Origin: Denitrovibrio acetiphilus DSM 12809
Lineage (GTDB): Bacteria > Chrysiogenota > Deferribacteres > Deferribacterales > Geovibrionaceae
Direction of reading: 5' to 3'
NCBI RefSeq assembly: GCF_000025725.1
Contig: NC_013943.1
Coordinates: forward strand, 1,612,001-1,676,000
DNA length: 64,000 bases
Each line of letters begins with the position of its first letter. The first letter of the stretch is position 1. The notes beneath the pieces are model-generated. The model ran no database searches. It was not told the DNA's origin and was given only the letters and a program-made list of their open reading frames with translations. A program made the translations under genes and the position numbers. Of the stretch, positions 52,909 through 61,283 are shown piece after piece.

Positions 52909-54891
52909 TCAGATCTTTATCATAAGCCTTGTAAACCAGTATCTCCCCTCCTGAGGAAATCCCTCAGAGTATGAGTAATCTCTGTCGAAGAGGTTTTCGA
53001 TACCAGCCTCAACCGTCACACGCTCCATCGCATTGTAGCCTATTTTTGTATCTACAAGGTACATCCCGCCCATCTCTGTCCAGTCGCCTCTGTTTTCTTC
53101 GTACTGGCTTGTCTGAAGAGTAAGGTTGGAGGAAACATAAAATTTATTGAGTGTCAGAACATGATTGAGAAAAAGCCTGTGTTCCGGACGGTCAACAAGT
53201 TTGTCTGTATCTCTGTCACTGCTTTCATTTTTAGCATCAAGATATGTGTAGGCAAGTGTAACGTCGTTGATATCCATAAAAGTTCCGTTCAGAAAAACTT
53301 CAAAACCTTTATACGTAGCTTTATCGGCATTTTGTTTCTGGTCATAAACAGTGCCGTCAATAGTTACTGACCCATCTGTAATAAGGTCTTTTATTTCAGA
53401 ATAGAAGACATTTGCCTGAAGTGTAACAAAACTGCTCAGAGCCTGTTTAACACCAATTTCATAATTTACGGCCTTCTCTTCTTCAAGATCGGGGTTTTCA
53501 ACATAGTCGCCGTCTATATAAGTAGAATACAGATCTTTCAGAGAGGGAAAACGTGTTGTTTTAGCAACAGAAGCGTGTAACTGGGTTTCGTCTGAATATG
53601 TATAGAGAAGTTCAGCCTTCGGACTGAAAGTATGTATAGAATCTCTGAGATCGTCCCCTTCTGTGCCGTCTTCATTATCAGCATGTACAGGTTCGTTTCT
53701 GTCATAGGCAAGCCCTAGGGTCAGCAGAAGCTTGTTGTTAAGCACAATAGCGTCTTCGATACCTGCATAAACCGTATCAGCCTCATACTTCAACCACGGT
53801 TCGCCGGAGTCACCTTTTGATTTGTGCTGATCTCTTCTGTATTGAAATGTAAGAGACACTGTATTTCCCGGAATTATATCTGTTGTCATGCCGAGAACAG
53901 CTCCCATAGCATAATCGTCATATGTGCTCTCCCATGCCTTTCTGGAAAGCTGGGTGCTGTATGTATCGTCATCATAAGAGTTAATAACGTTGTAATACTC
54001 ATCACGGTAGACTCTCGCCCTAACCTTCAAGTGGTCAAAAGCTGTGTCCGCTATAAGATAGTATGTCTTCTTATCCCAATCGGTCATACGCCAGTACCTT
54101 GAAGAGTCCAGAACACCGTGAGGAATACCCCTTTCGCTGGCGATGTAGTTGTACCCCAGACTAACTTCCGTTTTGTCAGTGGGAGTCAGACCAAGTTTAA
54201 AATTAGCTGTTTTTGACAGATAGTCAGAGTTCTCTCTCTCGTCTCCATCCTCTTTCACTGTTTTGTGAAAATTATCTGAAAGCATATAGCCGTCAGAGTC
54301 TTCGTAATTACCGGAAAATGCTATATAAAACTTTTCCTGCTTAGTCCCCAGCGAAAGACCTGAGCTGAATCTATTGTTTCTCCCGTATTCGAGATCCATT
54401 TCCGCTTCAAACGGTTTAACAGGTTTTCTCGAGACAATATTTACAGCCCCTCCCAACGCATTTGCACCAAAATCAACAGATGGAGCGCCGGTCTGAAGCT
54501 CTATCTTCCCAACGCTGTAAAGTCCTATCTTGCCCATATCAACATAGCCGTCATACGGGAGCGAAACGGGAATACCATCCATAAAGATTGGAATATGCCT
54601 TTGATCATAACCGCGGACATAGATATTTTTTTCGTTTCTGGTTCCGCTGGTGATAGAAATACCGGGCATCATACCGAGGGCTTCCGTCACATCCTTCATC
54701 CCTGCCTTTTCAAACTGCTCCCTGTAAAGCTGTTTAGAATTAATTGTAGCTGAGCTTGTTTGTGCCTGTTCGGTGCTCACACTGATCTCTCCAAGCTTAT
54801 AGACACTTTCTTCATCAGCAGATGCGATAAAAGATACATTGAGCATCATCATACTGATGAACATTACAAAAACACTTCTTATCATTAACAT
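52909..54891 (-). CDS. TonB-dependent outer-membrane receptor
   Basis: 660 residues from ATG 54891, which has GGAG 8 bp upstream; several in-frame ATGs further up lack this. Signal peptide (SVFVMFISMMMLNVSFIASA), TonB box/plug region (KLGEISVSTEQA, GMKDVTEALGMMPGISITSG, NIYVRGYDQRHIPIFMDGIPV, GANALGGAVNIVSRKP) and a 22-strand barrel. The final part (VEAGIENLFDRDYSYSEGFPQEGRYWFTRLMIKI) is typical of BtuB/siderophore receptors. The substrate is not clear; vitamin B12, haem or an iron chelate are candidates. First gene of the four-gene operon. Confidence 0.9.
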   Translation of the reverse strand: MLMIRSVFVMFISMMMLNVSFIASADEESVYKLGEISVSTEQAQTSSATINSKQLYREQFEKAGMKDVTEALGMMPGISITSGTRNEKNIYVRGYDQRHIPIFMDGIPVSLPYDGYVDMGKIGLYSVGKIELQTGAPSVDFGANALGGAVNIVSRKPVKPFEAEMDLEYGRNNRFSSGLSLGTKQEKFYIAFSGNYEDSDGYMLSDNFHKTVKEDGDERENSDYLSKTANFKLGLTPTDKTEVSLGYNYIASERGIPHGVLDSSRYWRMTDWDKKTYYLIADTAFDHLKVRARVYRDEYYNVINSYDDDTYSTQLSRKAWESTYDDYAMGAVLGMTTDIIPGNTVSLTFQYRRDQHKSKGDSGEPWLKYEADTVYAGIEDAIVLNNKLLLTLGLAYDRNEPVHADNEDGTEGDDLRDSIHTFSPKAELLYTYSDETQLHASVAKTTRFPSLKDLYSTYIDGDYVENPDLEEEKAVNYEIGVKQALSSFVTLQANVFYSEIKDLITDGSVTIDGTVYDQKQNADKATYKGFEVFLNGTFMDINDVTLAYTYLDAKNESSDRDTDKLVDRPEHRLFLNHVLTLNKFYVSSNLTLQTSQYEENRGDWTEMGGMYLVDTKIGYNAMERVTVEAGIENLFDRDYSYSEGFPQEGRYWFTRLMIKI

Positions 54892-54946
54892 TTGCATTCT
54901 CCATCTGTTTTTCGTTATATATTTCATTACATAACGCATAATCTGT

Positions 54947-54975
54947 TTTATACTCAAACGTAAAAGTATTGTCAA
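54947..54975 (-). promoter_or_regulatory. Promoter of the TonB receptor operon
   Basis: On the minus strand TTGACA (54970-54975), a 17-bp spacer and TATAAA (54947-54952). No convincing Fur box or riboswitch is visible in the leader of about 50 nt. Confidence 0.75.
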
Positions 54976-55141
54976 TTAATTCTAAATGAAAATAAAGGCG
55001 TGCTCAGTATTATTATAAACGTATATTATTGATAAAGAACTAACTAATCGACATGTTCAGCAAGTAATAACGATAGAAAAAGATGCGGTTAGGATTTTCT
55101 CCCGGCATCGGGCAAATTCAAAACAGAAAGACAGTCGCTAT

Positions 55142-55276
55142 TCAATCTTTAAGCTTTCTATAGAGAGTCGCCCTGCTGATACCAAGCAGTTTCGTAGCTT
55201 CACTGGTAGCCACATTAATGGTAACCGTCACTAAAAGGTTTATTATCCCTATCTTTTCATAAGGGCGGAAAATCAT
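55142..55276 (-). pseudogene. Fis-type HTH remnant of a sigma-54 activator (44 codons)
   Basis: A short frame ATG 55276 to TGA 55142 encodes ...SEATKLLGISRATLYRKLKD, an excellent match to the C-terminal Fis-type helix-turn-helix of sigma-54 activators, including the terminal TLYRKLK. The upstream AAA+ domain is missing because the intact MFS gene ends 14 bp before the ATG. The start codon lies inside the MFS gene's 3' hairpin, so I regard it as a deletion remnant rather than a working small DNA-binding protein. Confidence 0.65.
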
Positions 55277-55282
55277 CCGCCC
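55263..55282. other. GC-rich hairpin after the MFS gene
   Basis: GGGCGGA-AAATCA-TCCGCCC, 8 bp beyond the stop at 55290. No T-run; same core as the hairpin at 4436-4456. Confidence 0.6.
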
Positions 55283-55289
55283 ATTTTCC

Positions 55290-56471
55290 CTATTTAACTT
55301 TAATAAAAAAGACAAGCACAAAACCAGTCAGCATAATAGGAATAAGCATAAGTGCCGCTGTCACCCAACCGGCATGTTCTATAAGCTCACCAAACAAAGC
55401 TGGTCCGACACACATACCGATATACTGACCGAAAGCAAGAATAGACATGCCCGCCCCTGCATGTGACGGATATTTCATTATTTCTGCTGCTGCTGAAAAA
55501 GCTGCTGGCGCTATCATTGCTGCAAAAGAACCAAGAAGTATAAGTGTGAAGGGGATCATTTTGTCAGAAACAACAAAAGGAAGTGCGACTCCCATTGAGG
55601 CAAAAAATATGCCGCATAGAATTACTTTCTTATATGATTTAATACGGTATGCAATATAACCTGCGACTGGACTGATGATAAGAGAAGCAACAAGAAAAAG
55701 ACTTGTAACCGCAGATGCCTTTTCAGGAGTAAAATCACGCTGAATCTCAAGGAATGAAGGCATAAATGTACATATTGCCATCACCATTATATTAAAAATA
55801 ACAAAAACAGCAGCCAGAACCCATATGCTGGTATTTGAGTATGGACGGAAAGAACTCTCATCATCGCCCCCATGTTCTTCATTTATACTCTCATTGAGGG
55901 TATCAGGCATACGGAAAAAAAGAATGAACACAAAAAGCATAACTAAAGTATAAAGACTGCTAAACCCCCATACTGATTTCCAGCCCCAAAAACTATTCAT
56001 GGCAGGAGCTATCAGAAACATAAGGATGCTGCCGGCAGATACCCAGGTTGCCCATATCCCCATAGGTATGCTGCGTTTTTCAGGAGGAAACCAGACTGCA
56101 ATAGCCGCCGGAGCAATAACAGAAATTAGACACATTCCCACACCTTCGATAATACGGCTTATGATCATCTGCGCAGAGTTGTCAGATGCCCATCCTATAA
56201 ATGACCCTATCATAAGGGCACCAAGAGCCACTATCCCTGACCTCTTCAGCCCCAGACCATGCACTATAAATCCGGAAGGCAGAGCGAGAGCTATGCCCAT
56301 GATAGCAAATACAGACATCATGAATCCTGCTGACGCTATGCTAAGATTTAAAGATGACATCATGAAAAACATAACCGGAGGAACCTTAAAAAGATTGACG
56401 GGTGCTGCAATACTTACCAAGAAAATAATAATAAAAATTGTTAATGAATAATCAAAACGTTTCCGACTCAT
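55290..56471 (-). CDS. MFS transporter (CynX/NimT-like)
   Basis: 393 residues, 12 helices. GIALALPSGFIVHGLGLKRSG, IISRIIEGVGMCLISVIAPAAIAVWFPPEKRSIPMGIWATWVSAG is the conserved helix 4-5 region of anion-type MFS carriers. A good AGGAG site precedes the ATG. Substrate unknown. It stands apart from the downstream siderophore-type cassette (over 500 bp upstream gap) and could be an independent organic-anion carrier. Confidence 0.82.
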   Translation of the reverse strand: MSRKRFDYSLTIFIIIFLVSIAAPVNLFKVPPVMFFMMSSLNLSIASAGFMMSVFAIMGIALALPSGFIVHGLGLKRSGIVALGALMIGSFIGWASDNSAQMIISRIIEGVGMCLISVIAPAAIAVWFPPEKRSIPMGIWATWVSAGSILMFLIAPAMNSFWGWKSVWGFSSLYTLVMLFVFILFFRMPDTLNESINEEHGGDDESSFRPYSNTSIWVLAAVFVIFNIMVMAICTFMPSFLEIQRDFTPEKASAVTSLFLVASLIISPVAGYIAYRIKSYKKVILCGIFFASMGVALPFVVSDKMIPFTLILLGSFAAMIAPAAFSAAAEIMKYPSHAGAGMSILAFGQYIGMCVGPALFGELIEHAGWVTAALMLIPIMLTGFVLVFFIKVK

Positions 56472-56742
56472 AATACATCTCCTGTTTAAACGAGAAAAAA
56501 ATATACATATTGTTAGAGTAGTTTCTAAATTAATATTTGTGTTTCAGGGGAACTTCTGAACAGCTTTTTATCATACAATAAATAGTGTTTTTGTGCTTCA
56601 AAAAAAGTTAACTTAGCAGCTTAAATATTTTAATATTCATACAGCTCATTCTTGTTATGCCGCTATACAAAATATTAATCGCTCAAACTAATTATCGACC
56701 AATAAAATACGTAAAAACCATAACATTTAAAAATGTGGTCAG

Positions 56743-56764
56743 GTTCAGAACTCACTATCTGAAC
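56743..56764. promoter_or_regulatory. Inverted repeat GTTCAGA-N8-TCTGAAC
   Basis: Perfect 7-bp arms in the intergenic region upstream of the decayed gene at 56819. Operator-like; the regulator is unknown. Confidence 0.5.
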
Positions 56765-56818
56765 ATTGTTAACTATGTATCTCTGTGAAATTGTATTGAA
56801 AACTATAAAGGAGAAAAT

Positions 56819-57035
56819 ATGAGGTTAAATTTGATTTTTTGTATTTTCCTGTTTCGCTTGTATTTCTTTAATCGCAGTTGCACAGGAAGATAACTCTTCT
56901 ATCAGAAATTCATCTCATTGCCGGCAGCGGGTGTATTTACTGCCATTGAGATATGGCAGATGCCGCACATATGCACAAAAAATGCACTGGTAAAAACCAA
57001 TATGTGCAGCACCGCAAAAGATTTAGTTGTTTTTT
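56819..57035 (+). pseudogene. Decayed exported protein, possibly a small c-type cytochrome
   Basis: AAGGAG followed by ATG at 56819 begins a signal peptide (MRLNLIFCIFLF) that shifts frame and continues ACISLIAVAQEDNSS, a plausible cleavage region. Further frames show GSGCIYCH, a haem motif followed at once by a stop, and then DMADAAHMHKKC. I read this as a short exported cytochrome-like gene broken by at least two lesions. The fragments are short, so coincidence cannot be excluded. The 3' end runs into the convergent MFS gene. The rest of 56472-56742 is AT-rich with nothing recognised. Confidence 0.35.
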
Positions 57036-58235
57036 CTACACTTCAGCAGGCTCAGGAACAATGTTCCTGTCTTTGTGTCTCAGCGAAACAACAGAAAGAA
57101 ATATAAAGGCTAAAGAAGCAGCAGCAAAAGGAACAACAGGATCCAACCCATATAAAGCGGTGCTCACAAGGGGACCGGCTATCATACCTATACCCTGAGC
57201 GGCGGAAACAGTCCCTGCTGCCATCCCCTGTTCGTGTGATTCAACAGAATTAGCCGCCAGAGCCTGAAAGGCTGGAAATATCATCCCCATTCCCAAAGAC
57301 GCCACACAAAAGCCGAATATTAGCACAAGCTGCGAGTCCATAACAGATACAACCGCCATCCCTATCCCTGCTGTAACAGCACCTATTCTCAACCATAAAG
57401 AGGGCATAACCGACCTGAACCGTGAAACAGCTATCTGGCTGGCAACAAATGTAATACCTATAGATGAAAGGGTATACCCCGTAACCTTTGAACTTTCTAT
57501 AACTCCCAGTCCAAGACCGTCCATCACAAAAAAACCAAGACAAACCTGCGACGTAACTACACTATACATGGTAAGAAAAGCAGCAGACATGGGCAGCCTC
57601 AGACGAGGATCCACCATTTTTACTTTTCCATCCTGCTCTGTGTGCTCCTGTTTTGATTCAGGCAGTTTAAAATAAAGCACCATAAATGCTATAAGTGGTA
57701 ATAATGCCGCAACATACAGAGGTACCGCAAGACCATAAACAGCCAGCATCCCTCCGAAAGCAGGTCCGAAGATCATCCCCATACCTGTTGATGCACCAAG
57801 TTTAGCCATATATGAAGCTCTCTCAACAGGTTCTACTTTATCAGCTATATATGCCGCAGAAACAGGAGGAACAGCGGAGTAAAACAACCCTATCATCCCC
57901 CGTGTAAAAATCAGTATAAATAGTGTAACTACAACTGCCGGAGGCGACACAAGCGCGAAATCTACAAAAGCGGCAAGAGCCATATAAGAGGCGGTAAATC
58001 CCAGAGTGCCGGCAAGCAGAATAATGCGTCTTCCGGTTCTGTCGCTTCGCTTACCCCACGCCCGTGCTGTAACTATCCAGATAACACCTGCAACAGCGAC
58101 AGTAAGACCTGCATGCCATTCCTGAAGACCAAGCTCTCTGATAAGAGGGCCAACCACAGACAGAAATGCCATCAAAGCGGAAATACATAAAATATTAGCA
58201 ATCATCAAAGGTTTAATTTCTTTCATTTCTTTCAC
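57036..58235 (-). CDS. MFS transporter (DHA1/TetA-like)
   Basis: 399 residues, 12 helices. Motif A appears as WGKRSDRTGRRIIL in the first half and motif C-like GMGMIFGPAFGGMLAVYG near helix 5, both typical of proton-driven efflux pumps of the DHA1 group. It is 7 bp after the FptX-like gene and so probably co-transcribed with the siderophore cassette; it may export a siderophore or its remains, or be a second permease. Confidence 0.8.
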   Translation of the reverse strand: MKEMKEIKPLMIANILCISALMAFLSVVGPLIRELGLQEWHAGLTVAVAGVIWIVTARAWGKRSDRTGRRIILLAGTLGFTASYMALAAFVDFALVSPPAVVVTLFILIFTRGMIGLFYSAVPPVSAAYIADKVEPVERASYMAKLGASTGMGMIFGPAFGGMLAVYGLAVPLYVAALLPLIAFMVLYFKLPESKQEHTEQDGKVKMVDPRLRLPMSAAFLTMYSVVTSQVCLGFFVMDGLGLGVIESSKVTGYTLSSIGITFVASQIAVSRFRSVMPSLWLRIGAVTAGIGMAVVSVMDSQLVLIFGFCVASLGMGMIFPAFQALAANSVESHEQGMAAGTVSAAQGIGMIAGPLVSTALYGLDPVVPFAAASLAFIFLSVVSLRHKDRNIVPEPAEV

Positions 58236-58242
58236 CTGTTTA

Positions 58243-59526
58243 TCATATGTTTAAGCTTTCAGAAGCCATCATTCCGGCAGCGGATGTTTCATCAGACGTG
58301 TCTGCAGCGCTATAGAACCTTACAGAAAGATATACCCCTGCCAGAGAACATAACGACGCAGAAATAAGTATCAGGCTGTATCCGAAAAAACCAGCCAGTA
58401 TAGTCCCCATAATACCGCTGATAATCCCTACCAGAAAAGTCAGGCTATGCTGCATGGCGAAATCAGTTGCCGGAGTTTCTTCAGAACACATATCCATCAT
58501 AATAGTTGACAGAACAGTTGACGACGGAGCATAGATCAGCAGCATAGAACCTATTGCAAGACTTGCCCAGAAACCGCTATACCCAAAAACAGGCAGCAAG
58601 AGCATAAGAATACATAGTGACTGCATAAAAGCCAACACCACCAGCATTCTCTTGCGGCCTAATCTGTTTATCATACGACCACAAATATAAGCAGTGGCAG
58701 CACCGACGGCAGCTCCTAAGACATTTACAATAAATCCTATCTTCTCAACAGACCACCCGACATCAACCATTATAGGACCTATCAGAAAATACGAAAGAGA
58801 CACGCCCATAGGGTATATTGTCATAAGCCTGAGCCAGCGCATCTTCCCTCTGCCACTCCAGAAACGTAGAATTATTCTGTGATAAGGAATCTTTTCTTTC
58901 CCATAAGATACATGCTCCCCCTCTTTGAAAAAAAGAAGCTGCCCAATAGCCAGAACAGAGAGTGTACACATAAAAATAAAACTCCCGGACCACCCCAGAA
59001 GCCCATACAGAACAAGAGCCAAACCGCCCCCCAGCATGTATCCCATCATACCGCCTGCTATTTTTATTCCGTTTCCGACGCCTCTGTTACTCTCTCCGAC
59101 TAACCTGTAAACAAGTGCGTCCAGTGCGACGTCGTGTGTTGCAGCCAGAAAACCAACAACCATGCTCAAAGCGATTATCACAGTAATATGCTCGGTGACA
59201 TCACACATGCCAATCAGTACTAAAACACCAAAGAGAAGAAACTGAATAGAAACCAGCCACCCTTTAAGATGCCCCACACCTTTGAAAAGCCGAACTCTGT
59301 CTATAAAAGGAGCCCAGAGAAATTTAAAAACCATAAATATCCCCAGCAGGTAAACAAAGCCAATCTTCTCAAGGGGCAGACCATTCTTTCTGAATATAAC
59401 GATCAGACCCTCCAGCAAAAAGCTGAAACCGAGAAACTGCACCACAAAAAGCGAAAAAAGCATAAAAAGCTCTCTCGACTTAACTTTTGCAGGCGCTCTG
59501 TTTATGCACTTACATGAATCTGCCAT
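58243..59526 (-). CDS. RhtX/FptX/YbtX-type MFS permease
   Basis: 427 residues from ATG 59526 (MADSCKC). 12 helices with the AmpG/RhtX-like features LEKIGFVYLLGIFMVFKFLWAPFIDRVRLF near helix 2-3 and ATHDVALDALVYRL near helix 4-5. RhtX and FptX import rhizobactin and pyochelin over the inner membrane, and YbtX is coded in the yersiniabactin cluster. Its place next to two YbtP/Q-like ABC genes and a TonB receptor supports a siderophore role. Confidence 0.8.
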   Translation of the reverse strand: MADSCKCINRAPAKVKSRELFMLFSLFVVQFLGFSFLLEGLIVIFRKNGLPLEKIGFVYLLGIFMVFKFLWAPFIDRVRLFKGVGHLKGWLVSIQFLLFGVLVLIGMCDVTEHITVIIALSMVVGFLAATHDVALDALVYRLVGESNRGVGNGIKIAGGMMGYMLGGGLALVLYGLLGWSGSFIFMCTLSVLAIGQLLFFKEGEHVSYGKEKIPYHRIILRFWSGRGKMRWLRLMTIYPMGVSLSYFLIGPIMVDVGWSVEKIGFIVNVLGAAVGAATAYICGRMINRLGRKRMLVVLAFMQSLCILMLLLPVFGYSGFWASLAIGSMLLIYAPSSTVLSTIMMDMCSEETPATDFAMQHSLTFLVGIISGIMGTILAGFFGYSLILISASLCSLAGVYLSVRFYSAADTSDETSAAGMMASESLNI

Positions 59527-61283
59527 TCCTGCACCCTCTTTTGAGATTCCCACATCGCCTTATATTTGCCATTAAGCTTCAGCAGGTCACTATGACAGCC
59601 GGATTCTCGAACCCTGCCTTCATCCATAACAATAATACTGTCAGCTCCGGCAATGGTGGATAGTCTGTGAGCTATTACTATAACAGTTCTGTCATATACA
59701 AGAGCATCAATAGCCCTCTGAACAGCAAGCTCACTTTCAGTATCCAGAGCTGCTGTAGGCTCATCCAGTATAACTATCGGGGCATCTTTCAGTATGGCGC
59801 GGGCAATGCTAATGCGCTGTTTCTCCCCGCCTGAAAGACTCCCGCCAATATCTCCTGCTTTTGTTCCGTACCCGTCAGGCAGACGCTGAATAAACTCGTG
59901 GCAATATGCACTGCGGGCAGCCGTCATAACCTCTTCGTCTGTTGCGTCCGGGCGTCCCATTCTGATGTTATTTAGTATTGTGTCATCAAAAAGATATACA
60001 TCCTGAAATACAACAGACAGCATCTTCATCAGGTCATCCGGCTGAAAGCTTCGTATATCTTTACCGCCTATTTTAATGCTCCCTTTTGCAGGGTCTGCAT
60101 ATCTCATTATCATTTTAGCTATTGTTGTTTTACCCGAACCGGAAGGTCCCACAAGAGCAGTCATGGAATTTTTCTCCATTTTAAGGCTGACATTATCAAG
60201 GGCTTTCATTTCTGTATCCTTATATAGAAAGTCAACACCTTCAAATTCTATTTCAAAACTGTCAGGCATCTCTCCTTGCCCTTCTATATCAAGCTCTTTC
60301 TCTCCCATCAGCTCCTTTATCCTGCCAAATCCCGCCCCCATTATGTCAAACATTGTTGCAATATGAACAAACAGGGATAAAGGCTCGGTAAGGCGTGAAA
60401 CAGCCACAAGAAGTGCAGCCATAACCGGAATAGTCAGCGAGCCGCCTTTTATCAGATAAGCTCCTAATACCAGAACCACCAGAAGACCGATTTCAACCAC
60501 AGCAGCCATAACCAGAGACGGGAGAACTGTCATGGTTGACGCTTCTTTCTGTATGTTTTTAAGCTTTTTAAGGGAAGTCTGCAAAGATTGTGCTTTCTCT
60601 CCTGTCATATTCAAAGCACGAAGGACATGAACTCCCTGTATATATTCAACTATGTCACTGCCAACTTCAGCGTGAGCGTCGGCAACATCCTGTTTTTCCT
60701 GTTGAGAAAGCCGCCTTCGCCATTTATAGACAGGGATCGCCATAGGAAGTATAAGGAGCAGTGCCCCCGCCAGACGCCAATCGATGAATACCGTCACGAC
60801 AAGCACACCGAAAGGGATAAAAAATGTCTGTAATATCTGACCGGCAAGAACTCCCATATGCATAACAGACTCTTCAACATTGTTTGCCAGAACAGAATTC
60901 AGTTCACCTGTCCTCCTGCTATAAAGTATTTCAAGAGGCATAGTGCGCAGCTTCTTCCCAAGCTTTACACGGAGGCTGTTTGTAATGTCCACTATGTGAC
61001 CATGATAATCATGCCTGTACGCAAACCAGCGAAGCAGAGAATCGACAAAAGCAAGGGATGCCATCACCCCGAGCCAGAAAAATGCCTTTGAAGGGTCTGC
61101 ATTCTCACCGAAACTGTATACAAGAACAGGGAAGAAACATGTAAAGGATACCCCCTGTGCTATATAGGCAATGATAAACAAGATACACATTTTTTTAAAA
61201 CCTGCGCTCCTGTCATCAGAAATTTCCAGAGACATCTGGTATGATTCCCTGAGGTTAAGAACTTTATTATTAACTTGCTTCAT
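59502..61283 (-). CDS. ABC transporter, fused membrane and ATPase domains (YbtQ-like)
   Basis: 593 residues from ATG 61283, with AGAGGAAAG just before it. Six membrane helices (about 25-300) then an ATPase domain: Walker A GPSGSGKTT, Q-loop VFQDVYLFDDT, signature LSGGEKQRISIARAIL, Walker B IVILDEPTAALD. It has exporter architecture, but the YbtP/YbtQ pair of this type imports iron-yersiniabactin. It overlaps the upstream ABC gene by 14 bp, so the two probably form a heterodimer. Efflux is the alternative. Confidence 0.85.
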   Translation of the reverse strand: MKQVNNKVLNLRESYQMSLEISDDRSAGFKKMCILFIIAYIAQGVSFTCFFPVLVYSFGENADPSKAFFWLGVMASLAFVDSLLRWFAYRHDYHGHIVDITNSLRVKLGKKLRTMPLEILYSRRTGELNSVLANNVEESVMHMGVLAGQILQTFFIPFGVLVVTVFIDWRLAGALLLILPMAIPVYKWRRRLSQQEKQDVADAHAEVGSDIVEYIQGVHVLRALNMTGEKAQSLQTSLKKLKNIQKEASTMTVLPSLVMAAVVEIGLLVVLVLGAYLIKGGSLTIPVMAALLVAVSRLTEPLSLFVHIATMFDIMGAGFGRIKELMGEKELDIEGQGEMPDSFEIEFEGVDFLYKDTEMKALDNVSLKMEKNSMTALVGPSGSGKTTIAKMIMRYADPAKGSIKIGGKDIRSFQPDDLMKMLSVVFQDVYLFDDTILNNIRMGRPDATDEEVMTAARSAYCHEFIQRLPDGYGTKAGDIGGSLSGGEKQRISIARAILKDAPIVILDEPTAALDTESELAVQRAIDALVYDRTVIVIAHRLSTIAGADSIIVMDEGRVRESGCHSDLLKLNGKYKAMWESQKRVQEWQIHVSA

